A DNA stretch of 64,000 nucleotides from Flavobacterium alvei (GTDB lineage: Bacteria; Bacteroidota; Bacteroidia; Flavobacteriales; Flavobacteriaceae): the NCBI RefSeq assembly GCF_002920895.1, contig NZ_PQVG01000009.1, forward strand, positions 1 through 64,000, read 5' to 3'. A program made the translations under genes and the position numbers. Shown here piece after piece: positions 51,587 to 61,575 of this stretch (positions are counted from its first letter, which is position 1; each line of letters opens with the position of its first letter). The notes under the pieces were generated by a model. It made no database searches. It saw nothing but the letters and a program-made list of their open reading frames with translations, and was not told where the DNA came from.

Positions 51587-54019
51587 TTACTTTGAATTCA
51601 AAGCTATTTTTCCGCTTTTCAATCCTTTTCCGGTTACGGTCAATTCCATTGTCCCTGCTTCGTCAGTTGATTGTACCAAGACCACTAATTTACCACTGAA
51701 TAATTTCATCGTTGGCAAATGGAATTGTTCCAATGAAGTGGCATCGCCATTGCAAGCCGCACGATAAGTGCCTTTTCCGCTTACACTAAAATTCAATTGT
51801 TGGGTGGCAGTTGGACACGGATTTCCGTTTTTATCAACCACAGAAACAGTAACGTATGATAAATCTTCGCCATTGGCTTCGAGCGTGCTTCTATCGGTTT
51901 CGAGTTTTATTTGGTATGGTTTTTCAGCGGTGTGAATGCTTTCTTCTGCCACTGCTTTTCCGTCTTTATCCAAAGCCACGACTTTGATTGTTCCGGGTTC
52001 GTATTTGACATCCATCCACATCAAACGGTAGCGATTTTGTGGCGTGGCGTTGTTTTTTTTCTGGATTCCCATACTTTTTCCGTTGACAAAAAGTTCGGCA
52101 CTATCATAATTGGTGTACACAAAAACAGGCGTTGTTTGTCCTTCACGACCTTCCCAATTCCAATGTGGCAAAATGTGTAAGGTCTTGTCAGTCGTGTTCC
52201 AACGGCTTTTATATAAAAAATATCTGTCTTTTGGAATTCCAGCCAAATCGCACATTCCAAAATAAGAACTTCTGGAAGGCCACATTTCGTCATACGGCGT
52301 TGGTTCGCCCAAATAATCAAATCCCGTCCAAACAAATTCGCCAATAACCCAAGGTTTGTCGTCTTGCAACACAAAATCGTCATCGGGAACATTCGACCAA
52401 CTGCAATATTCCAAATCATAAGAAGACGATTGAAAATCGGGATATTGTTTATTAGCACCTTTTACAACTGGAAATTTATAAACTCCACGAGAACTTACCG
52501 TTGAAGCTGTTTCGGAACCTAAAATAAATCCTTGCGGAAATTTTTTGAATGCTTCTTCATACAAAGGCAAACGATAATTCAACCCCGGAATATCCATTAT
52601 GGCGCCAAAACCCGATTCCATTGTGGCTTTTACTTGATCCATTCCCACTGTTACGGGACGAGTTGGGTCTTCACGGTGGAAGATTTCTTGCAACCATTTG
52701 GCACGTTTTACTCCTTCTGCTCCCCATTGGTCTGGAACTTCATTTCCTGAACTCCACATCACGATAGACGGATGGTTGCGAGTGGCGTGTATCAAATTGA
52801 CCACGTCTTTTTCGGCATCAGTAGTAAAAAAACGATTGTAGCCGTTTTTTACTTTTGGCTTTGCCCATTCGTCAAAACTTTCGGCTAGGAACATAAAACC
52901 CATTTCGTCACACAATTCGAGTTGCTCCAATGACGGCATATTGTGGGAACTGCGAATGGCATCGCAACCCATATCTTTCAAAATAGTCAACTGTCTTCGT
53001 AATGCGGCTTTGTTAATAGCTGTACCAATTGGACCCAAATCGTGGTGCAAACAAACGCCTTTGAATTTGCGTACTTTTCCATTTAAACTAAAGCCTTTGT
53101 TAGGTTTGAATTTGATAGTTCGAATGCCAAATCGTGTTGTTGTTTCGTCTTTCAATTCATCGCCAACATAAATTTGGGAAACCGCCGTGTAGAGATATGG
53201 CGTTTCCGGGCTCCACAATTTTGGATTTTTTACCGCAATATTTTGTTCGAATTCGTTGCCAAAAATAGCTTCCGATTTATTGTTGGCTACTTCATTTCCA
53301 GAAGCGTCTTTAATTTTGGTAACGATGCGCAGATTTTCGCCAGTAACTTTGGTTTTGATATTGACTTTTGCCAAATCATCCGTAACGATTGGAGTGGTCA
53401 CGAAAGTACCCCATTGGTCAATGCTTTCCTTGTTTTTTACAATCAATTTTACTTTTCGGTACAAGCCTGCTCCGGGATACCAACGTGAGGATTCACCAAC
53501 ATTAGACAAATGAACTGCCAAATTGTTCTTCTCTTTAGCAACCAAAAAATCGGTGATGTCGAAGTAAAAATAATTGTAACCATAGTTCCATTCGCCTACT
53601 TTTTTGCCATTCAAAAACACTTTGGGCTCGCTCATAGCCCCTTCAAAAAGGAGGATTACTTTCTTGTTTTTATCCAAATTGGGAACCGAAAATTGATTTC
53701 TGTACCAAGCTTCGCCAATGTAGGGCAAAGCGCCGGTTCGCCCCGTTTTTTCGGTGGCTACTTTTTCTCCATTTTGAACAATGGCGGTTACTTGCTTGTC
53801 AATTTCTTTGTCGAAAGGCCCGTAAATAGCCCAATCGTGCGGAACGCTAACAGCTTGCCATTTCGAATCATTAAAATTATTTTCGAAAGCTTTTTCGTTG
53901 TTGCCTTTGGAGAATTTCCATCCTTTATTTAGTTCGATTGTTGTTCGTTCTTGGGCAAAGAGACAAGAAAACGCAATAAGTAGCAATGTGGAAAAAAATG
54001 CAGGTTTTTTAGAACTCAT
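51587..54019 (-). CDS. GH2 glycosidase (beta-galactosidase, DUF4982 type)
   Basis: An 810-residue protein with signal peptide (about 1-22). The GH2 order is intact: jelly roll with VPHDWAIYGPFD and RWYPGAGLYRKV, Ig domain, and barrel with GVCLHHDLG, WSSGNE (Glu427, acid/base) and LGSETAS (Glu503, nucleophile). A DUF4982-type domain (LHILPHWNW... AELFVNGKSMG) and a final Ig-like domain follow. Related enzymes are beta-galactosidases acting on galactan or arabinogalactan fragments in the periplasm. It differs in architecture from the other GH2 at 21396. Confidence 0.9.
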   Translation of the reverse strand: MSSKKPAFFSTLLLIAFSCLFAQERTTIELNKGWKFSKGNNEKAFENNFNDSKWQAVSVPHDWAIYGPFDKEIDKQVTAIVQNGEKVATEKTGRTGALPYIGEAWYRNQFSVPNLDKNKKVILLFEGAMSEPKVFLNGKKVGEWNYGYNYFYFDITDFLVAKEKNNLAVHLSNVGESSRWYPGAGLYRKVKLIVKNKESIDQWGTFVTTPIVTDDLAKVNIKTKVTGENLRIVTKIKDASGNEVANNKSEAIFGNEFEQNIAVKNPKLWSPETPYLYTAVSQIYVGDELKDETTTRFGIRTIKFKPNKGFSLNGKVRKFKGVCLHHDLGPIGTAINKAALRRQLTILKDMGCDAIRSSHNMPSLEQLELCDEMGFMFLAESFDEWAKPKVKNGYNRFFTTDAEKDVVNLIHATRNHPSIVMWSSGNEVPDQWGAEGVKRAKWLQEIFHREDPTRPVTVGMDQVKATMESGFGAIMDIPGLNYRLPLYEEAFKKFPQGFILGSETASTVSSRGVYKFPVVKGANKQYPDFQSSSYDLEYCSWSNVPDDDFVLQDDKPWVIGEFVWTGFDYLGEPTPYDEMWPSRSSYFGMCDLAGIPKDRYFLYKSRWNTTDKTLHILPHWNWEGREGQTTPVFVYTNYDSAELFVNGKSMGIQKKNNATPQNRYRLMWMDVKYEPGTIKVVALDKDGKAVAEESIHTAEKPYQIKLETDRSTLEANGEDLSYVTVSVVDKNGNPCPTATQQLNFSVSGKGTYRAACNGDATSLEQFHLPTMKLFSGKLVVLVQSTDEAGTMELTVTGKGLKSGKIALNSK

Positions 54020-54060
54020 AATTAAGGATTTGATTAACTTTTAAAGGTACTAAAAATTAT

Positions 54061-54387
54061 TTAATCGGCGTGAAAAACTTCTGTTAGGGGTTTGGCTACA
54101 GGAGAATTATCAGGATTAGTATCCATAATATCGGCCATATAGGCCCACCATTTTTTGACTATAGGGTGATTGGGTAGAAAATCGAAATCAAAATCGGTAC
54201 TTATTTTTTGGACAGCAAAAAGAATTAGGGTTTCTTCATCCAGAAAAATGCTGTAATCTTGGATTCCTGTTTCTGAAAGCAAACTGGCTAATTCCGGCCA
54301 AATTTCGTCGTGACGTTTTTTATATTCAACTTCAAAACCGGGTTTTAGTTTCATTTTGAAGGCATTTCGGATGGTGTTATTTTTCAT
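54061..54387 (-). CDS. rhaM: L-rhamnose mutarotase
   Basis: A 108-residue cytoplasmic protein with the RhaM pattern: KPGFEVEYKKRHDEIWPEL (His26 as likely catalytic residue), ILFAVQKI and the late WWAYMADIMDTNPDNSP. It interconverts alpha- and beta-L-rhamnose, supplying the form used by rhamnose isomerase. Its place among RG-I genes fits rhamnose release by GH106. No rhamnose isomerase, kinase or aldolase gene lies in the window. Confidence 0.93.
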   Translation of the reverse strand: MKNNTIRNAFKMKLKPGFEVEYKKRHDEIWPELASLLSETGIQDYSIFLDEETLILFAVQKISTDFDFDFLPNHPIVKKWWAYMADIMDTNPDNSPVAKPLTEVFHAD

Positions 54388-54435
54388 TATTTCTTGATGT
54401 TTTTTGGTTAAAAAAAGGGGGGTATGCTAATGGAT

Positions 54436-55971
54436 TTATTCTTTTTTGGTTGGTTCAATCACCCAATCGTCGGTTCTAAAAGGAGAAGCAGGTAAGTTTT
54501 CTTTATTGAATAAATTGGGTTCTGGTACGGCTCTCCAAGCAAAACGAACGGCTACTGGATTTTTAACTTCTTTAGACGAAACGATAATGGTTTTACCGTC
54601 AATTTTGGCATCGGCTGGGAAAAACTTTTTGTCATCACCTGCAATTTCAAATTCTTTTAGCACATCTCCAGTTTTCACCAGTCCAGAATCGGCATAATCA
54701 AAAAACAGTTGGATACGGTCTTTTTTGATTTTCATTTGATTGTAAATAGGACCGGAGTAAACCAATTTATTTTCGTTATAGGTTTTAGCCCTAGCGATTA
54801 ATGCCAATCGATGTCCCACAGTTTGCTTGTCTATTGGATGAATGTTGTTGGCGTCACCCACATCGGTAGTTACGACCATTCCTGAACTGGGGATGGTTTT
54901 CAAGGACAACAATTGTGCTTCTCTAATGAATGCATTTTGCCCTTTGTGAGGAGCGATTTGAACATAGTAAAATGGAAAATCGCCTTGATTCCATACGTTT
55001 CTCCAATTTTTGACCATTGCTGGAAATAGGCTTCGGTACAAAATGGCTGATTCGGCATTGCTCTCGCCTTGATACCAGATGGCTCCTTTGATAGTATAAT
55101 TAGTTAGAGGATATAACATGGCATTATACAAAACATAGGAAGTTTTATTGTCCTCTTTTTTAGGTTTTTTTACTTCTGATTTAGTCAAATCGTTGTTGTT
55201 GGCGATTCGTTCTGTTTTAAAATCAGAATAGTATTTTTCTAGTTTCTCTTGGTATGTTTTTTCGTTTTTAGCATCGTTTTCAAGAATGGATAAAAAATCT
55301 GGATTTTCTTCTAAAACATTTTGTGCAGTCCAAGCTTCGGCTTTTGTTCCTCCCCAAGAAGAAGAAATTAATCCAATGGGGATGTTTAATTTTTGGTATA
55401 GATCTCTTCCATAAAAATAGGCTACAGCCGAAAAATTTTTGATGCTTTCTGGGGAACATTCTGCCCAAATTCCGGTAACATCATCTAATGGTTTTGGTGA
55501 AGCTTTGGTTAAAACGGTAAATAGTCTGATATTGGGAAAATTGGCGTTTTTGATTTCTTCTTCGTAATTCACAACACCTGTTTTCCAAGTTTTATCTTCT
55601 TTTCCGACTGGGAAATACATATTGGATTGCCCTGAACAAATCCAAACTTCGCCAATAAGAACGTTTTTGAGAACTATTTTATTAGAAGCTTCAAGAACAA
55701 TGATGTATGGTTTTTCGCTTGCTTTAGGTGTTTCTACTGTTGTTTTCCATGTTCCATCAGGTTTTGCGGTGATTTCTAACTTTGAATTTAGCCAGCCTAA
55801 TTGGATGTTAATTTTTTCGTTTGGTGCTGCCCAACCCCATAAATTCACTTTTGAATTTTGTTGTAAAACCATGTTATTACCTACTAAAGAGGGTAATTTG
55901 ATTTGAGATATTGCTACTAGATTTGTTGTTAGAACAAGTAGAAGGACTAGAACTTTTTTGGTGCAATTCAT
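54436..55971 (-). CDS. SIAE-type carbohydrate acetylesterase (SGNH)
   Basis: A 511-residue secreted protein (signal peptide about 1-22). An N-terminal beta domain (SLVGNNMVLQQNS...WGWAAP) is followed by the SASA/SGNH hydrolase with the nucleophile block CSGQSNMYFP (Ser116), LISSSWGGTKAEAW and YQGESNAES. The late HPIDKQTVGHRLA carries the catalytic histidine. Although the family is named for sialate O-acetylesterase, PUL members remove acetyl groups from plant glycans. First gene of the long minus operon, starting about 22 nt after its predicted transcription start. Confidence 0.87.
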   Translation of the reverse strand: MNCTKKVLVLLLVLTTNLVAISQIKLPSLVGNNMVLQQNSKVNLWGWAAPNEKINIQLGWLNSKLEITAKPDGTWKTTVETPKASEKPYIIVLEASNKIVLKNVLIGEVWICSGQSNMYFPVGKEDKTWKTGVVNYEEEIKNANFPNIRLFTVLTKASPKPLDDVTGIWAECSPESIKNFSAVAYFYGRDLYQKLNIPIGLISSSWGGTKAEAWTAQNVLEENPDFLSILENDAKNEKTYQEKLEKYYSDFKTERIANNNDLTKSEVKKPKKEDNKTSYVLYNAMLYPLTNYTIKGAIWYQGESNAESAILYRSLFPAMVKNWRNVWNQGDFPFYYVQIAPHKGQNAFIREAQLLSLKTIPSSGMVVTTDVGDANNIHPIDKQTVGHRLALIARAKTYNENKLVYSGPIYNQMKIKKDRIQLFFDYADSGLVKTGDVLKEFEIAGDDKKFFPADAKIDGKTIIVSSKEVKNPVAVRFAWRAVPEPNLFNKENLPASPFRTDDWVIEPTKKE

Positions 55972-55999
55972 TATTAGTTTTAATTTGATAGTAAGAGTT

Positions 56000-56045
56000 T
56001 AAAGGTAAAGGAATTTAACTGTTTAGCTATCCTGTACTTTCCTGC
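56000..56045 (-). promoter_or_regulatory. Activator site and promoter of the long minus operon
   Basis: Minus strand: GCAGGA (56045-56040), N4, ACAGGA (56035-56030), then exactly 22 bp and TACCTTTA (56007-56000), five of six fixed bases of TAnnTTTG. The first gene starts at 55971. The distal half-site directly abuts the T tract of the susD terminator, so one transcript ends and the next begins within about 80 bp. Confidence 0.75.
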
Positions 56046-56082
56046 AAAAAAAAAAGTGCTATAGCAGTTTGCTATAGCACTT
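56046..56082 (-). terminator. Terminator of the susCD transcript
   Basis: Minus strand: AAGTGCTATAGCA (56082-56070) pairs perfectly with TGCTATAGCACTT (56066-56054) around a 3-nt loop and continues into ten T residues (56055-56046). It is one of the strongest terminators in the window and lies 28 bp after the susD stop. Confidence 0.95.
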
Positions 56083-56110
56083 GATTGGTTTATTTTGGTT
56101 ATGGTTATAA

Positions 56111-58063
56111 TTAATTGTATCCAGGGTTTTGCATTGCTTTTTTCTCAGCAGCGGTCAATGGACGACCTTCCGTGTAAATTGCATCTAAGAAAGTTTGAGG
56201 AATAGCACGCAAACTGTGATAATCTTGAATATTTGGCGCTGCATCAGGGTTGTAAGCTTTTGCTCTTGCTACCAATGTTTTAGTTCTACTTAGGTCTTCC
56301 CAACGGTGAAACTCTCCACAAAGTTCTCTAGTTTTCTCGTTTAACACTAAACATAACATTCTGTCATAATCAGTTGAGTAACCTAGTTTTGTAATTATTG
56401 CTTGATCCTCTGCAGGTAAAGTGCTAATGCTAGAAATAGTTAAGCTAGTTGCAGTATTAACTGTAGTAGCAATATTGTTAGACTCATAATATGAGTTTTC
56501 AGCAATATAAGAACTCGGAATACCTGCATTTAATGCAACTGTCCATGAAGCTGAACCATCAGCATAAGCAGCACGATTCTCTCCCGCTTTGTATGCACCA
56601 CGTGTACGAACTTTGTTGATGTAAGGTAATGCATCTGCATAAGTACCTACTCCTGCTTTTGCCAAACGTACCTTCGCTTCAGCTGCCATTAGATTGGTTT
56701 CTGCCGAACGTGCTAAAACCATATCACGTGTACCTTTTGTGTTATTGGTATAAGTAGCATCTTTATGTTTACTCATATTTGGAAATCTTCCTGGCGCTAT
56801 TGCCATTAAGCCTACTTTGTCTGCGGCATAAGCTACAAAAACATTTGGAATTGTTTTTCCAGTTTTTGAGTAAAGGATGTTTGGATCGTCGTTATTTACC
56901 GTTTTTGCAAAGCGGGTGTCCGAAGCGTTATTGATGATGTACATAATTCCTAAATCACCATTTACATATTTTCCTGATTGTTTGTTGACAGCGCTCTTAG
57001 TTTGAAAACTTTTCCAAAAACGGGAATCATTTACTTTATCAAATACTTCAAAAGTATAATATGTTGGCCCTAGACGACTAAATGGTCTTCCTCCTGACAA
57101 GCTACGTTGCATAAAAGGTAATTGATCATAAGTAGAAAGGAAATACAAGTGTTGTTGATTTCCTCCACTAGTTAAAACATTTGAGTTAAATTGTGCTGAC
57201 AAGATTAATTCAGGTAGTTTTTCATTGGCACCATCTGCACCAGTAAAATTCCATAATTCGGCAAAATTAGCTGCCAATGGATGGTTTGCTATAACTTGAT
57301 CTGCTAATGTAACTACTTGTTGCAAATCAGCCGTTTTTGTGGCCGAGTTCCAACTGTCGTTGATTTCACTCGCACGAGCTAAATAAGCTTTTGCTAAGTA
57401 GTGCGCAGCAGCATCTTTAGTGATTTTTCCTGGACCTCCAGTATTGCTTAATAAGTTATAGGCTTGAGTAAAATCAGCAATTACTTGATTTAAAACTTCT
57501 TGAGAAGTTGCTCTTTTAAATTCTAATTCTACAGTGGTACTAACATCTAATTTTAAGGGAACACCACCATATTGACTATTGAGTTTTAAATAATTATAAG
57601 CTCTCAAGAAATAACCTTCTCCTAAAGCAGTTTTTTTGATGGCTGCATTAGTGGAAACAATATCGGTTGCAGATTTAATTAACTGATTAGCATTACCAAT
57701 TCCAACGTATAAATTGTCCCAATTAGTGGCAGCAGCAACAGTGTTAGAATTAGAAACAGTTACAATAGACTGTAAGCCAGAGGCGTAGGAATTCCAAAGA
57801 TAATTTGATGGGTCTGTACCTGCTTTAAATTCGTCTGTTCCTGATTCTGTGGCACAAAGAGGTACTTCGGTTTGCATATTTAAGGCAAATACTTGATAAT
57901 AAGTACCGATAGCCAAAGATTGAATTCCTGCTTCAGTTTTGTAAAAATCAGAACTATAGGCAGTGGTTAGTTCCTCATCAAGGAAGTTTTCGTTACAAGA
58001 GCTACCAAGAACTAATGTTGCTCCTAGTATCAAATTGATATATAATTTTTTATAATTTTTCAT
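56111..58063 (-). CDS. SusD/RagB-family nutrient-binding lipoprotein
   Basis: A 650-residue outer-membrane lipoprotein; the lipobox cysteine is Cys23 (LGSSCNENFLDEE). It has SusD hallmarks: TTAYSSDFYKTEAG at the start of the mature protein, AWALR-like ALGEGYFLRAYNYLKL, TPR-type helices and the C-terminal ELCGEFHRWEDLSRTKTL. It caps the SusC barrel and binds glycan at the cell surface. It follows susC by 25 bp. No SusE/F-like gene follows; the terminator comes directly. Confidence 0.96.
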   Translation of the reverse strand: MKNYKKLYINLILGATLVLGSSCNENFLDEELTTAYSSDFYKTEAGIQSLAIGTYYQVFALNMQTEVPLCATESGTDEFKAGTDPSNYLWNSYASGLQSIVTVSNSNTVAAATNWDNLYVGIGNANQLIKSATDIVSTNAAIKKTALGEGYFLRAYNYLKLNSQYGGVPLKLDVSTTVELEFKRATSQEVLNQVIADFTQAYNLLSNTGGPGKITKDAAAHYLAKAYLARASEINDSWNSATKTADLQQVVTLADQVIANHPLAANFAELWNFTGADGANEKLPELILSAQFNSNVLTSGGNQQHLYFLSTYDQLPFMQRSLSGGRPFSRLGPTYYTFEVFDKVNDSRFWKSFQTKSAVNKQSGKYVNGDLGIMYIINNASDTRFAKTVNNDDPNILYSKTGKTIPNVFVAYAADKVGLMAIAPGRFPNMSKHKDATYTNNTKGTRDMVLARSAETNLMAAEAKVRLAKAGVGTYADALPYINKVRTRGAYKAGENRAAYADGSASWTVALNAGIPSSYIAENSYYESNNIATTVNTATSLTISSISTLPAEDQAIITKLGYSTDYDRMLCLVLNEKTRELCGEFHRWEDLSRTKTLVARAKAYNPDAAPNIQDYHSLRAIPQTFLDAIYTEGRPLTAAEKKAMQNPGYN

Positions 58064-58088
58064 AATGTATATTTTTTATAATTTGATT

Positions 58089-61000
58089 TTAGAATTGGAC
58101 ATTTAACCCCATAGTTACACCTCTGTTAGAAGCTGTTGTTTGTGTGTCCAAATCCGTCCAAGACACTTTAGAAAAAAGCATAGCTGGATTTGTAGCTTGA
58201 ATGTATATTCTCAATTTCGAAAGTCCAATTTGACTAGCCAATTCATCTGTGAAATTATAACCCAACGATACATTTCGCAATTTTAAGAAAGAACCATCAC
58301 GGTATCCTAAAGTAGGATAAAATTGGTCTCCCGAACCTGCTGAAAATATTGGTTTTTGATATTCAGAATTGGTATGATTTTCTGTATAATAGTCAATTTT
58401 TCTTTGGCTTGGTTTTGCACTTGCATTTTCACCACCTGTGTTATAAAGATACCCAAAACGGCCATATATAAAGAAAGATAATTCAAAATTCTTGTAGTTA
58501 AAGGTGTTTGTTAAACCAGCAATGTATTTTGGATCGGCATTACCAATAATCACACGGTCGTTGTTAGCATCAATTTTATAGTCGCCGTTTTGATCCACAG
58601 GTCTTGCATTTCCAAATGAAAATAGATTAGCGGAAAGAGCGTTGAATTTTGCCATTTCGGCTGCATCTTCTGGTTTCCATATTCCATTTGAGGCGTATCC
58701 ATATACAGCACTTTTTGGTTGTCCAATAAATAAGCCATTATTGATGTCGTCGAATTTTCCATTTTGTAATGCAACAATATGATTTTGTTGCCATGAAGCA
58801 CTTAGACTTGAACTCCATTCAAAATCTTTAGTTCTTACATTTACGGTGTTCAAAGTAAGTTCCACCCCGTTTCCAGCAGTTTCTCCTACATTTTCATAAG
58901 TGGTACGGAAACCAGTAATAGTAGGAATACTTCTTAGTAATAATAAATCTGTTGTATTACTAGTATAATATTCTAAAGCACCAGAAACTCTGCTGTTGAA
59001 TAGTGAGAAATCGATACCATAGTTAAATTGTTCCGTTTGTTCCCAACCCAATTGTACATTACCTAGAGAAGCATTGTTTACTAAACCAGACCCGGATGGG
59101 TAAACAATTCCTGCTAATGGAGGTTGTGTGGCGTAAGCATCTACTGCTGCATTACCTGTAACACCATAACCCGCTCTTAATTTTAATAAGTTAATCCAAG
59201 AGGAGTTTTGTAAAAAACTTTCTTTATCCAAGCGCCATGCTACAGAAGCACTTGGGAAATTAGCCCATTTGTTTCCTGGTGCCAACTGCGAAGCCCCATC
59301 TCTTCTATAAGATGCTGTAAGTAAGTATTTATCATCATAACCATAGTTTACTCTTCCCATATAAGAGAGTAATCCTTTTTCTGTTAAATTAGAAGAATAG
59401 CTTGCAAGTGTTACATTGGCAGGTGTTAAAGCGTTCCATTTGTTGGCTACATTTTTAACATCATTGGCAGACATAGCACTTCCTTCATTTTGGTATTCCG
59501 TTTGACTCGCTAATAAGGTTACACCAAAATTATGTTTACCAATTGTTTTGTTATAAAAAAGTAAATTGTCTAAAGTGTATGATAAGGTTTGTTCTTTCGC
59601 CAATGAAGCAAAACTAGTACCTTGACGAACCGCTGATTGTGCATCTAAAAACACTCCATCACGGTAAGTCGTAATATCTGGACCAAAATTAATTCGGTAT
59701 TTCAAACCGTCAAGTGCTGATGACATTGCACCTAAATCAAATTGAGCATTAAGACTACCAAAAGCACGCAATGTTACACGTTGATCTTGAGACAACTTGT
59801 CTTCATCAATAACTGTTCTAATGGTTGAATCTCCTCCTGGGTTAATAATTCTATTACCATTATTATCATAAGGAACTGCGTAAGAAAGATTTTGGCGAGC
59901 AGTTGTATAAATTCCTCCAGAGGTTGAAACAGCAGTTCTTCCTACAGTAGATTGTCCGAATTCCTGTATGCCATAACTGGTATTAAGGTTTACCCCCATA
60001 GAAAACCATTTGGTAGGTGTAATATCAATATTGGCAGTTCCATTATAACGTTTGTAACTTTGACCTTTTAGTGTTCCGGTGTTGTCTAAATATCCAAATG
60101 AACCATAGGCTTTCATTTTATCAGAACCTCCACTAGCACTTACAGTATGTTGTTGAGTTATTCCGGTACGGGTTACAAATTTTGTCCAATCGGTTGTAGC
60201 TACTTTAGAGCCATCCCAAGTTCCTGAAGCCCAGCCTTTTTCAATGTTTGCCCAAGCGTATGGATCTGCTACAGCTTGAAAGATTGCTTTGTCATTTGCG
60301 ATAGTTGGAGCATCTCCTCTAGGAATACCAGTGGTATTGGGTTCGTAGTACTTAGCCCAACGACGAAATTCGATGTATTCAGCAGCATTCATCATCGGAG
60401 CGTTTTCATGAATTGTTTCTGTAATAATCGATGTATCGTAATTTAAAGTAAACTTTCCGTTTTTACCTTTTTTAGTAGATACAATAACAACACCATTAGC
60501 TCCACGAGAACCATAAATAGCAGTTGCAGATGCGTCTTTCAAAACGTCAATAGTTTCAATATCATTTGGATTGATAAAATCAATTCCACCTGAATTCAAA
60601 GGAATTCCATCTACAACATAAAGTGGAGAATTCGAAGCCGAAATAGAACGAACCCCACGAATAGTTACACTTCCTACTGTACCAGGGCGTTCGTTTGATG
60701 AGATGTCAACACCAGCTGCTTTTCCTTGCATAGCTTGCATCGCATTTTGCACAGGTCTAGAAACAATATCTTCGGCACTCATACTAACAATAGATCCTGT
60801 TAAATCTTTTTTCTTCTTAGTTCCATATCCTACAACAACAACCTCTTGTAAGGCTGCATTTTCTGCTTCTAGCGAAACATTGTAGGTGCTGGTACTACTT
60901 ACTTTGACTTCTTTGGTTTGAAATCCTAAGTAAGAAATTACTAAGGTTGCTCCTTCTGGAGCTGAAATAGCGAACTTTCCGTCAAGGTCAGTACTCACTC

Positions 61001-61157
61001 CTTTTTGGGTCCCTTTGATAAGGATGTTCACTCCCGGAATAGGAAATTTAGAGGCATCGGTTATTACCCCTGAGATTGTTTTTCCTTGAGCAAAACCAGT
61101 TGTGTAAAATAATACACAAATGATGGTACTCATCAAAATTTTGAATTTGTTTTTCAT
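58089..61157 (-). CDS. SusC/RagA-family TonB-linked outer-membrane transporter
   Basis: A 1022-residue TonB-dependent receptor with signal peptide (ending TTGFA|Q). A carboxypeptidase-D-like regulatory domain (about 27-98, ISGVITDASKFPIPGVNILIKG) is followed by the TonB box EVVVVGYG (105-112), the plug with the SusC signature SNSPLYVVDGIPL (about 175-187), and the beta-barrel ending in GVTMGLNVQF with a terminal aromatic. It imports oligosaccharides, here most likely rhamnogalacturonan fragments, with SusD. The N-terminal domain without an anti-sigma partner (no STN domain) suggests control by a DNA-binding regulator rather than an ECF-sigma/anti-sigma pair. Confidence 0.96.
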   Translation of the reverse strand: MKNKFKILMSTIICVLFYTTGFAQGKTISGVITDASKFPIPGVNILIKGTQKGVSTDLDGKFAISAPEGATLVISYLGFQTKEVKVSSTSTYNVSLEAENAALQEVVVVGYGTKKKKDLTGSIVSMSAEDIVSRPVQNAMQAMQGKAAGVDISSNERPGTVGSVTIRGVRSISASNSPLYVVDGIPLNSGGIDFINPNDIETIDVLKDASATAIYGSRGANGVVIVSTKKGKNGKFTLNYDTSIITETIHENAPMMNAAEYIEFRRWAKYYEPNTTGIPRGDAPTIANDKAIFQAVADPYAWANIEKGWASGTWDGSKVATTDWTKFVTRTGITQQHTVSASGGSDKMKAYGSFGYLDNTGTLKGQSYKRYNGTANIDITPTKWFSMGVNLNTSYGIQEFGQSTVGRTAVSTSGGIYTTARQNLSYAVPYDNNGNRIINPGGDSTIRTVIDEDKLSQDQRVTLRAFGSLNAQFDLGAMSSALDGLKYRINFGPDITTYRDGVFLDAQSAVRQGTSFASLAKEQTLSYTLDNLLFYNKTIGKHNFGVTLLASQTEYQNEGSAMSANDVKNVANKWNALTPANVTLASYSSNLTEKGLLSYMGRVNYGYDDKYLLTASYRRDGASQLAPGNKWANFPSASVAWRLDKESFLQNSSWINLLKLRAGYGVTGNAAVDAYATQPPLAGIVYPSGSGLVNNASLGNVQLGWEQTEQFNYGIDFSLFNSRVSGALEYYTSNTTDLLLLRSIPTITGFRTTYENVGETAGNGVELTLNTVNVRTKDFEWSSSLSASWQQNHIVALQNGKFDDINNGLFIGQPKSAVYGYASNGIWKPEDAAEMAKFNALSANLFSFGNARPVDQNGDYKIDANNDRVIIGNADPKYIAGLTNTFNYKNFELSFFIYGRFGYLYNTGGENASAKPSQRKIDYYTENHTNSEYQKPIFSAGSGDQFYPTLGYRDGSFLKLRNVSLGYNFTDELASQIGLSKLRIYIQATNPAMLFSKVSWTDLDTQTTASNRGVTMGLNVQF

Positions 61158-61346
61158 GAAAAAGTATTTAGGTTAGTTAATGTTCTTGTGGTTTGATTGT
61201 TTTAGTGTAACTTTAGTTTTGTGTCTTTTTTTGATAAAAAATAGGTTAAATTTATTTCCAACTAGTAAAAAATCTATATTTTGTGTTTTTTAGTATGAAT
61301 ACTTCAATTTTTTATTATGACCCTTCCAGAGTGCTTGTTTTTATTA

Positions 61347-61390
61347 ACGTAATCGATTGCGTAAAAGTAATACTTTTTTTAATTTAACAA
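61347..61390 (-). promoter_or_regulatory. Second susC promoter (P2) with LacI-type operator
   Basis: Minus strand: TTG (61390-61388), 18 bp, then TACTTTTA (61369-61362), a good -33/-7 pair. Directly downstream, over the predicted start point, lies the palindrome ACGTAATCGATTGCGT (61347-61362), centred on CG, one mismatched pair. Its core 61349-61360 is the exact reverse complement of the PL10 operator core. The leader to the susC ATG would be about 195 nt. Confidence 0.6.
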
Positions 61391-61575
61391 AATATTTGCA
61401 ATAAAAAAACACATAATATAAAAAAACTTTTTTTTAATGTAAATTCAATATTTTATGTTTTTTTATTTTGTAAATATGATAATTAGAGTTTTTTATTTCC
61501 TGAAACACTTCTTAGCTTGGGGTGAAATGTCCAGAAAAATAAACTTTGCTTTTTTATTTCCTATTTAGAGTTGAA

